From assembly GCA_003565575.1 (NCBI GenBank), contig PXBV01000226.1, positions 1 through 8,076 of the forward strand: a stretch of DNA of 8,076 nt, read 5' to 3'. The notes beneath the pieces are model-generated. The model was not told where the DNA came from and made no database searches. It was given only the letters and a program-made list of their open reading frames with translations. Made by a program: the position numbers and the translations under genes. Positions within the stretch are counted from its first letter, which is position 1. Each line of letters opens with the position of its first letter. Below, in pieces: positions 1-4,631 of the stretch. The stretch is from Psychroflexus sp. (GTDB lineage: Bacteria > Bacteroidota > Bacteroidia > Flavobacteriales > Flavobacteriaceae).

Positions 1-1456
1 ATTCTGATACCTTTCTGTTGGCAAGCAACATAAATTCTTCTATCAATTTGTTAGCATCTTGACTGGTTTTTACATAAACGCCCTGTGGATTATTATCTGC
101 ATCCAAATGAAATTTCACTTCCACTTTATCAAAAGATATCGCGCCATTTTGCATACGTTTTTGACGCATGGTTTTGGCAAGCCTATTCAAAGTAACGAGA
201 GCGTCTACAATGTCTGGCTGGACTTCATAGTCCTTTTTGGTTAAAGACACTGCCGCAGGAACTTTTTGGTCTTCTGAGTCGATAATGTATTGCGCCTCTT
301 CATAAGCAAAACGTGCATCAGAATAGGTTACGGTTCTCCCAAACCATTCTTTTTTTACTTCTCCTTCTGAATTTAATTCAAACAAAGCAGAAAACGTGTA
401 CTTTTCCTCATGTGGACGTAAAGAACATGCACCATTAGACAAGACTTCTGGCAGCATAGGAACTACCCTATCTACCAAATAAATGGAAGTTGCGCGGTTA
501 TAAGCTTCTTCATCTAAAATAGTTCCAGGCTGAAGATAATGAGCCACATCTGCAATATGAATTCCTATTTCAAAATGACCATTTTCCAGTGGTTTAAAAC
601 TCAACGCATCATCAAAATCTTTGGCATCTGCTGGATCTATTGTAAAGGTTAACGTTTCCCTGAGGTCACGACGTTTTTTTATCTCTGAGGGGTGAATTTT
701 AGTATCTATAGCATTTGCAAATTCTTCCACTTCTGGCGGAAACTGCTCTGGAAGTCCATATCCTGCTAAAATAGCATGCATTTCTGTATTATGCTCTCCT
801 GGGACGCCAAGCACTTCTGTAATCTCTCCTTTTGGAGAATCATCTTTATCTTTCCATTGTAAAATGCGAACTTTGACTAAAAGTCCATCTTCGGCATCAT
901 GCATTTTGTCATTAGGCACAAAAATATCAGTGTACATTTTAGAATTGGCTACCACTACAAAACCAAATTTTTCTTGTTTGTGAAGAACACCTACAAAATC
1001 AGTTTTAGCTCTAGTTAAAATGGAAACCACTTCGCCTTCAGACTTGGAACGCTCACGTTTTTTAAAAACGTATACCTTCACTTCATCTCCATCTAGTGCG
1101 TGATTTAGATTTTTGTTGGAAATATAAATGTCCTGTTCCAATTCCTCCACAATCACATAGGCATCCCCTCGGGAAGTCATATCTACAAGCCCTGTATAGA
1201 AATCTTCCGTAGCATTAAACTGGAACTTTTTGTCTTCAACATGTTTCAGCTGGCCTTTGGCCGTAAGCTGTCCCAACAAGCGTATCACTTTATTTCTGGT
1301 CTTGGTATCTTCAACCTTAAGTTGATCTAGAACAGTTTTAAAATCATATACTTTCTCTGGTTTTTTTTTAAAAATGTCAAGAATTTTTTTGGAAAGGCCT
1401 CCATCCCGATCGGGTTGAGGTTGATAAGGTTTTTTACCTCTTTTCTTTTTACTCAT
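1..1456 (-). CDS. rnr: Ribonuclease R, 3'-truncated by window edge
   Basis: This is a 3'-to-5' hydrolytic exoribonuclease of the RNase II/RNB family, which degrades structured RNA in the cytoplasm. 485 codons are present; the end of the RNB domain and the C-terminal S1 domain lie beyond the left edge. The start ATG (1454-1456) opens a Lys-rich leader (MSKKKRGKKPYQ). A winged-helix-like segment follows (about residues 17-65), then two cold-shock/OB regions (about 70-235), then the RNB domain. The catalytic signature IDPADAKDFDDAL begins at residue 273. It supplies D274, D280, D282 and D283, matching the four Mg-binding Asp residues of E. coli RNase R (272, 278, 280, 281). The segment LVDRVVPMLPEVLSNGACSL is also typical of RNB. 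Having both the winged helix and two OB domains favours RNase R over RNase II. No in-frame stop interrupts it. I found no convincing promoter upstream. Confidence 0.96.
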   Translation of the reverse strand, partial: MSKKKRGKKPYQPQPDRDGGLSKKILDIFKKKPEKVYDFKTVLDQLKVEDTKTRNKVIRLLGQLTAKGQLKHVEDKKFQFNATEDFYTGLVDMTSRGDAYVIVEELEQDIYISNKNLNHALDGDEVKVYVFKKRERSKSEGEVVSILTRAKTDFVGVLHKQEKFGFVVVANSKMYTDIFVPNDKMHDAEDGLLVKVRILQWKDKDDSPKGEITEVLGVPGEHNTEMHAILAGYGLPEQFPPEVEEFANAIDTKIHPSEIKKRRDLRETLTFTIDPADAKDFDDALSFKPLENGHFEIGIHIADVAHYLQPGTILDEEAYNRATSIYLVDRVVPMLPEVLSNGACSLRPHEEKYTFSALFELNSEGEVKKEWFGRTVTYSDARFAYEEAQYIIDSEDQKVPAAVSLTKKDYEVQPDIVDALVTLNRLAKTMRQKRMQNGAISFDKVEVKFHLDADNNPQGVYVKTSQDANKLIEEFMLLANRKVSE

Positions 1457-1619
1457 ATACAATATAATAATCTTTGATAAATGTAACATATTAATATTGG
1501 ATTATGAAGTTGCTAGACTAAATCTTTGTTAAGTCTTCTGTATATAATTATTGAATGTTTTTAATGTTAAATTTTCATCATTAACACTATCATATAAGTA
1601 AAAATTGTTAATTTTTTTA

Positions 1620-1627
1620 TAAATTTG
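1620..1627 (+). promoter_or_regulatory. Possible Bacteroidota -7 element (TAAATTTG)
   Basis: TAAATTTG matches the flavobacterial/Bacteroides -7 consensus TAnnTTTG and lies 17 nt before the ATG of the 52-residue frame. No TTG lies at the usual 17-23 nt upstream spacing; the nearest TTG (1605-1607) is only 12 nt away. In DNA this AT-rich the match could be chance. Confidence 0.3.
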
Positions 1628-1644
1628 TTACTAATTCCAATCTT

Positions 1645-1803
1645 ATGTCCAAAACAACCAAAATCTACCTCATTTTCATTATTATCTTCTTGATTGGATT
1701 TGTAAGCATTTATCTTTATATAAAGTTTTTTTTGAATCAACAATTTTATTCAATGGATGAGGAGGCATCTTCACCTGTAAGTTTACTGGTTGGTTTACTC
1801 TAA
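1645..1803 (+). CDS. Small single-pass membrane protein, hypothetical
   Basis: This is a 52-residue open frame from ATG (1645) to TAA (1801-1803). I do not recognise a family. It begins with a short basic N-terminus (MSKTTK). A strongly hydrophobic run follows (about residues 7-30, rich in Ile, Leu, Phe and Tyr), long enough for one membrane helix. The tail is short and contains an acidic patch (MDEEASS), ending in a second hydrophobic stretch (SLLVGLL). The arrangement suggests a bitopic inner-membrane peptide with the N-terminus inside, or an uncleaved signal anchor. It lies divergent from rnr and 66 nt upstream of the DUF2007 gene, so the two could share a transcript. A TAAATTTG element just upstream fits a flavobacterial -7 box. 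AT-rich DNA can produce hydrophobic frames by chance, so the coding status is inference. Confidence 0.45.
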   Translation: MSKTTKIYLIFIIIFLIGFVSIYLYIKFFLNQQFYSMDEEASSPVSLLVGLL

Positions 1804-1869
1804 AAAAATTATAATTTTTTCTGTTGACGTTTATTCTTTGGTAGATTATCCATAATTTTAAACAAAAAA

Positions 1870-2109
1870 ATGAATGCTTTTATAAAGCTTGCCGTTTTTA
1901 CTTATCCGCATGAATATACAATTCTGAAGCTTTTATTGGAAAAAGAAAAAATCAGGTTTTTTTTTCAAAATGAAACGGTTATAGGTGTAATTCCTTTTTA
2001 CTCTAACGCCTTAGGCGGTATTTTTTTAAAAGTTCATCCAGACGATATGGAAGAGGCAAAAACTATATTGGAAGATTATAATTTTGAAAACCATCTTCAT
2101 ATTGTTTAA
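1870..2109 (+). CDS. DUF2007 domain protein (putative signal-transducing protein family)
   Basis: This is a 79-residue soluble protein whose whole length is a DUF2007-type domain. The recognisable pattern is an N-terminal strand plus the motif TYPHEYTILKLLLEKEKIRF (residues 11-30). In the family this reads as 'positional information, then a helix, then a Leu-rich segment ending in a short-residue turn'. A variable loop follows, then YSNALGGIFLKVHPDDMEEA (44-63), where the Gly-Gly and the Val-x-x-x-D/E-x-x-x-A spacing are the family hallmark, and a last helix. The fold resembles ACT-like small domains. The molecular role of the family is unknown despite its 'signal transducing' label. The ATG at 1870 follows an A-rich stretch, usual for flavobacterial initiation regions. 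The gene sits between a small membrane protein frame and the origin-like spacer, and is followed by a terminator-like hairpin. Confidence 0.85.
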   Translation: MNAFIKLAVFTYPHEYTILKLLLEKEKIRFFFQNETVIGVIPFYSNALGGIFLKVHPDDMEEAKTILEDYNFENHLHIV

Positions 2110-2120
2110 TCTGTAACTCA

Positions 2121-2163
2121 TGTATAAATGCTAATTAAAATTTATACAACCAGAACTTTTTTT
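2121..2163 (+). terminator. Putative terminator after the DUF2007 gene
   Basis: A 9-bp perfect inverted repeat, TGTATAAAT (2121-2129) and ATTTATACA (2140-2148), has a 10-nt loop and begins 11 nt after the DUF2007 stop. A seven-T run follows at 2157-2163. The stem is almost all A-T pairs and the T-tract begins 8 nt after the stem, so it would be a weak intrinsic terminator. Its position suggests it shields the downstream origin-like spacer from read-through. Confidence 0.45.
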
Positions 2164-2203
2164 AGACATTTAAAATTCAGTTGAAATTTTTTGAGTTTTA
2201 AAC

Positions 2204-2212
2204 TTATCCACA
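2204..2212 (+). promoter_or_regulatory. DnaA box, perfect TTATCCACA
   Basis: An exact match to the consensus high-affinity DnaA box. It is the leftmost box of the cluster and has the same polarity as the four TTTTCCACA boxes. Confidence 0.7.
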
Positions 2213-2306
2213 CTATATAGTAATACTATTCTTTTTTTTATAAATTTTAAAATTAACATGATGACTATATATGTTCGTGTATAACTGGAAAACTTTTATC
2301 TTTTTC

Positions 2307-2335
2307 TTTTTGATTTTTCAGATTTTTGATTTTTC
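2307..2335 (+). repeat. 13-bp direct repeat TTTTTGATTTTTC, 16-bp period
   Basis: TTTTTGATTTTTC occurs at 2307-2319 and again at 2323-2335, with a 3-nt gap. The core GATTTTT occurs three times in a row (2312, 2321, 2328). The second copy runs into the TTTTCCACA box at 2331-2339. AT-rich tandem repeats beside DnaA boxes resemble unwinding-region repeats of known origins, but this role is inferred. Confidence 0.6.
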
Positions 2336-2339
2336 CACA
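2331..2339 (+). promoter_or_regulatory. DnaA-box variant TTTTCCACA
   Basis: One mismatch to TTATCCACA (third base A to T). It is followed by AAGTTATT and overlaps the end of the tandem repeat immediately to its left. Confidence 0.55.
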
Positions 2340-2396
2340 AGTTATTAGCTTTAAGTTTTAGCTTATCTCTTTGATTTTCTTAGTTATCGTATTTAG

Positions 2397-2405
2397 TTTT
2401 CCACA
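2397..2405 (+). promoter_or_regulatory. DnaA-box variant TTTTCCACA (in AGTTTTCCACAA)
   Basis: This variant sits inside the repeated 12-mer AGTTTTCCACAA (2395-2406) and is 66 bp from the previous box of the same type, measured start to start. The shared flanks argue that the extended sequence is selected. Confidence 0.55.
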
Positions 2406-2457
2406 AGTTTTTGATTGACTTTTAGCAAAAATGTTTAATAACTTTTTTATAAATGTA

Positions 2458-2466
2458 TGTGGATAA
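2458..2466 (-). promoter_or_regulatory. DnaA box, perfect TTATCCACA, inverted
   Basis: TGTGGATAA on the plus strand is the exact complement of the consensus box. It is the only box of the cluster in reverse orientation and marks the left edge of the box-free AT-rich stretch. Confidence 0.7.
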
Positions 2467-2484
2467 CTTCGTGTGAGATGCTCA

Positions 2485-2517
2485 AAACATTTTTAAAATT
2501 TTATTTCTAAAATGTTT
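2485..2517. repeat. Inverted repeat in the AT-rich part of the putative origin
   Basis: The arms AAACATTTT (2485-2493) and AAAATGTTT (2509-2517) are perfect complements around a 15-nt A/T-rich centre. It starts 18 bp to the right of the inverted DnaA box. It could be a protein-binding palindrome or part of the unwinding element. It is not followed by a T-tract, so a terminator is unlikely. Confidence 0.45.
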
Positions 2518-2591
2518 GTTAAATCAACTTTTTGTATATCTGTTTTTTTAGTTTAAAAATCCAAATTTTAATATACTTTTTTTTACTGAAG

Positions 2592-2600
2592 TTTTCCACA
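2592..2600 (+). promoter_or_regulatory. DnaA-box variant TTTTCCACA (in AGTTTTCCACAA)
   Basis: This is the second copy of the 12-mer AGTTTTCCACAA (2590-2601). It lies at the right edge of the roughly 105-bp AT-rich interval that has no box. Confidence 0.55.
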
Positions 2601-2644
2601 AATTTTCAAATATTGAGCTTCGTAAAATCATTCTAGACTTAAAG

Positions 2645-2653
2645 TTTTCCACA
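2645..2653 (+). promoter_or_regulatory. DnaA-box variant TTTTCCACA (in AGTTTTCCACAA)
   Basis: This is the third copy of the 12-mer AGTTTTCCACAA (2643-2654), 53 bp from the preceding box start to start. It is the last box before rpiB, about 120 bp upstream of its start codon. Confidence 0.55.
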
Positions 2654-2738
2654 ATTTGGTATATAATTTACAAAGTATTGATTATCAATTCATTTATACT
2701 TAATCTACTCCTTCCTAATAATTTAATGAATAAAAACT

Positions 2739-2746
2739 TAACTTTG
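2739..2746 (+). promoter_or_regulatory. Putative rpiB promoter -7 element (TAACTTTG)
   Basis: TAACTTTG is an exact TAnnTTTG match ending 24 nt before the rpiB ATG at 2771. It would give a leader of about 18-20 nt. No TTG is found at the usual upstream distance, so only half of the promoter is recognisable. Its position downstream of the in-frame ATGs at 2678 and 2725 supports the shorter rpiB start. Confidence 0.45.
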
Positions 2747-2770
2747 TTCAAACTTTTTAAATGTAGACTT

Positions 2771-3202
2771 ATGACAATTTCTATTGGCAATGATCATGCT
2801 GGAACTTCCTATAAAAATGCCATACAAACTTACTTGGAATCTCAAAATATTCACGTTGTAAATCACGGCACTGATACGGAGGATAGCGTAGATTATCCAG
2901 ATTTTGTGCACCCTGTTGCCAAGGATGTGGAAAGTGGTCATTCGCACTTGGGTATAATTATTTGTGGTAGTGGAAATGGTGCAAATATGACTGCCAATAA
3001 GCATCAAGAAATCCGTTCTGCTTTGTGTTGGACACCAGAATTGGTTTCTCTAGCCAGACAGCATAATAATGCTAATATACTGAGTATTCCTGCTAGATTT
3101 GTCTCTTTAGATGAGGCTTTAGAATTTGTAAAGGTGTTTTTAAAAACACCTTTTGAAGGTGGTAGACACCAAAACCGCATTGATAAAATTGCATGTACCT
3201 AA
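2771..3202 (+). CDS. rpiB: Ribose-5-phosphate isomerase B
   Basis: This enzyme interconverts ribose 5-phosphate and ribulose 5-phosphate in the non-oxidative pentose phosphate pathway, in the cytoplasm. From ATG 2771 the protein is 143 residues, the usual RpiB/LacAB length. It opens directly with the family strand MTISIGNDHAG, containing D8 and H9. The frame stays open upstream (ATGs at 2678 and 2725), but those 31- and 15-residue extensions resemble nothing in RpiB and would overlap the likely promoter. Other hallmarks are DYPDFV (41-46), the catalytic loop IICGSGNGANMTANK (63-77) with C65 as the likely base, the segment ARQHNNAN (95-102) with H98, and GGRHQNR near the C-terminus (130-136) for phosphate binding. 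It is the first gene of a three-gene operon, with the CDF transporter starting 6 nt after its stop and in the same frame. Confidence 0.95.
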   Translation: MTISIGNDHAGTSYKNAIQTYLESQNIHVVNHGTDTEDSVDYPDFVHPVAKDVESGHSHLGIIICGSGNGANMTANKHQEIRSALCWTPELVSLARQHNNANILSIPARFVSLDEALEFVKVFLKTPFEGGRHQNRIDKIACT

Positions 3203-3208
3203 TTAGCT

Positions 3209-4105
3209 TTGAACCATCATCACAGCCATAAACAATCACAGAAGAACTTAGTTCTTTCTATCATTATCAACTTAGTGATAACTATAGCGCAGGTTGTAGG
3301 TGGGTTTATAAGTGGTAGTCTAGCTTTACTTTCAGATGCACTTCACAATTTTACTGATGTTGTGGCTCTAGTGGTGAGTTATGTAGCACACAAGTTTTCT
3401 ATAAAATCTGCTACCTTCGATCGTACGTTTGGTTATAAACGAGCAGAAGTGATTGCAGCCTTTGTTAATTCCGCTAGTCTTATTATCATAGCAATTATTC
3501 TTATTAAAGAAGCTGTTTTGAGCTTTCTAAATCCTAAAGAGATTATTTCTGATCTTGTGATTTGGCTTGCCGTCTTAGCTATTGTAGGAAACGGTATAAG
3601 CGTTTTACTTTTAGCTAAAGACAAAAAAAATAATATGAATATAGAATCTGCATATCAACATTTATTTTCGGATATGTTGGGTTCTATAGCGGTTTTAGTT
3701 GGTGGTCTGTTGATGAAATTTTACGGTTATTTTTGGATTGATAGTGTCCTTACCTTTGCCATAGCTTTGTATTTAATCATTATTGGTTATCAACTCTTTA
3801 AAGAGTCGTTTACTGTACTTATGCTTTTTACTCCAAATCACATCGATGTGGATAAAATATTACAAAGGGTAAATGATCTACCTTTAGTTAAGCACATGCA
3901 TCATGTGCATATTTGGCAGCTTAATGAACATGAGCTACATCTTGAAGCAGAAATCGATTTTGAAAAAGATATTACTCTATCACAGTTTGAAGACATTTTA
4001 GAATCTATTGAACGTATTTTAAAAGACGAATACGGCATTAATCATATCACTATTCAACCAGAATTCAATAAATCTGATAATAAAAATATTATAGTACAAG
4101 ATTAA
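3209..4105 (+). CDS. Cation diffusion facilitator metal exporter (CzcD/ZitB-like)
   Basis: This is a proton-coupled efflux transporter of the inner membrane, probably for Zn(II) and perhaps Cd, Co or Fe. It has 298 residues, typical of the CDF family. The start is TTG (3209): the next upstream in-frame codon set contains the rpiB stop, no in-frame ATG occurs before about residue 143, and the resulting N-terminus (MNHHHSHK) is the His-rich leader expected for the family. Six membrane helices fall at about residues 14-35, 37-61, 83-102, 114-136, 153-172 and 176-195. The transport site is two HxxxD pairs: H46/D50 in helix 2 (LSDALHNFTD) and H151/D155 in helix 5 (HLFSDMLGS). This is the HD-HD set of Zn/Cd-type members, as opposed to the DD-HD of YiiP. 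The C-terminal cytoplasmic domain (about 205-285) carries HMHHVHIWQLNEHELHLEAE. It lies 6 nt after rpiB and abuts the next gene without a gap. Confidence 0.93.
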   Translation: MNHHHSHKQSQKNLVLSIIINLVITIAQVVGGFISGSLALLSDALHNFTDVVALVVSYVAHKFSIKSATFDRTFGYKRAEVIAAFVNSASLIIIAIILIKEAVLSFLNPKEIISDLVIWLAVLAIVGNGISVLLLAKDKKNNMNIESAYQHLFSDMLGSIAVLVGGLLMKFYGYFWIDSVLTFAIALYLIIIGYQLFKESFTVLMLFTPNHIDVDKILQRVNDLPLVKHMHHVHIWQLNEHELHLEAEIDFEKDITLSQFEDILESIERILKDEYGINHITIQPEFNKSDNKNIIVQD

Positions 4106-4549
4106 ATGAGAAAAGAAATTTTACTTTTTAATAAGCTCTCTACCTACCAACTTTATGATATCTTACAGCTAAGATCTGAAGTATTTGTAGTTGAACAAGA
4201 TTGTGTATATCAAGATATTGATGGTTATGATAACAAGGCGTTTCATGTTTTGTTTTATAACGAAGAAACTCTTGTAGCCTATTCTAGAATTTTACCTCCA
4301 GGGTCTTATTTTAAAGAATTAAGTATAGGAAGAGTTATTGTAAAAGAAACACACCGGCAAAAAAACATTGGGCATGAGCTTATGAAGTTAAGTATTGATT
4401 TTTCAAAAAACAACTATTCCCATTCTTCTATCAAAATATCAGCACAACAGTACTTAATTAAGTTTTATGAATCTCATGGTTTTTCAATCATTGGAGAAGG
4501 TTACTTAGAAGACGGAATTCCGCATATAGGCATGTTATTGAAATCTTAA
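4106..4549 (+). CDS. elaA: GNAT family N-acetyltransferase, ElaA type
   Basis: This is a predicted cytoplasmic acetyl-CoA-dependent N-acyltransferase of the ElaA subgroup; its substrate is unknown. It has 147 residues, normal for the family. Diagnostic segments are QLRSEVFVVEQDCVYQDIDG (21-40), a Tyr-Ser-Arg strand (VAYSRILPPG, 57-66), the motif A strand SIGRVIVKETHRQKNIG (73-89), ISAQQYLIKFYESHGF (111-126) and the ending YLEDGIPHIGML (133-144). The acetyl-CoA loop, usually Q/R-x-x-G-x-G/A, reads R84-Q-K-N87-I-G89, so the first Gly is replaced by Asn. The ATG directly follows the TAA of the transporter (4103-4105), which implies translational coupling. The next gene converges from the other strand after 82 nt, in which I see no convincing terminator. 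Confidence 0.9.
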   Translation: MRKEILLFNKLSTYQLYDILQLRSEVFVVEQDCVYQDIDGYDNKAFHVLFYNEETLVAYSRILPPGSYFKELSIGRVIVKETHRQKNIGHELMKLSIDFSKNNYSHSSIKISAQQYLIKFYESHGFSIIGEGYLEDGIPHIGMLLKS

Positions 4550-4631
4550 CTGCTACTTATTTGACTATGCAATGTCATTTTGATGATTAGATTGGTATGA
4601 AATGTAGAGCTATTTTAGCACTTTAATGGTA

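Larger units (their letters stand above)
2204..2653. other. Candidate chromosomal replication origin (oriC): DnaA-box cluster
   Basis: Six DnaA-box-like 9-mers lie within 450 bp of a gene-free, very AT-rich spacer. Two are perfect TTATCCACA (2204-2212 plus; 2458-2466 minus). Four are TTTTCCACA, one base off consensus, all on the plus strand (2331-2339, 2397-2405, 2592-2600, 2645-2653). Three of those share the longer 12-mer AGTTTTCCACAA (2395, 2590, 2643). Long A/T tracts between the boxes, notably 2484-2589, could serve as the DNA unwinding element. Clustered DnaA boxes plus AT-rich DNA in a large intergenic gap is the standard signature of a bacterial origin, and in Bacteroidota the origin is often not next to dnaA. 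The nearby rnpA and holB and the outward-pointing rnr and rpiB fit. No skew calculation or experiment supports it here, so oriC is inference. The rest of the 2110-2770 gap holds only the terminator-like hairpin and the rpiB leader. Confidence 0.75.

Noticed and set aside
59..244. Plus-strand open frame of 61 codons
   Set aside because: It lies antisense inside the clearly coding rnr gene and its translation resembles no protein family.
1561..1620. Short AT-only inverted repeats (for example TTAATG/CATTAA, and AAAAATT/AATTTTT near 1600-1616)
   Set aside because: These are 6-7 bp arms of pure or nearly pure A/T in DNA this AT-rich, expected by chance, and no gene ends here.
2678..2770. Longer rpiB start (ATG 2678 or 2725)
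   Set aside because: The extra N-terminal residues match nothing in RpiB, the family begins at the MTISIGNDHAG strand, and the best promoter element (2739-2746) would lie inside the extension.
2738..3007. Minus-strand open frame of 89 codons
   Set aside because: It is antisense to rpiB, which has intact catalytic motifs; no family resemblance.
3433..3624. Minus-strand open frame of 63 codons
   Set aside because: It is antisense to the CDF transporter membrane region; a shadow of hydrophobic codons.
4550..4631. Possible terminator between the convergent elaA and S41 genes (GCTA-TTT-TAGC)
   Set aside because: The stem is only 4 bp with a 3-nt loop and no T-tract on either strand.
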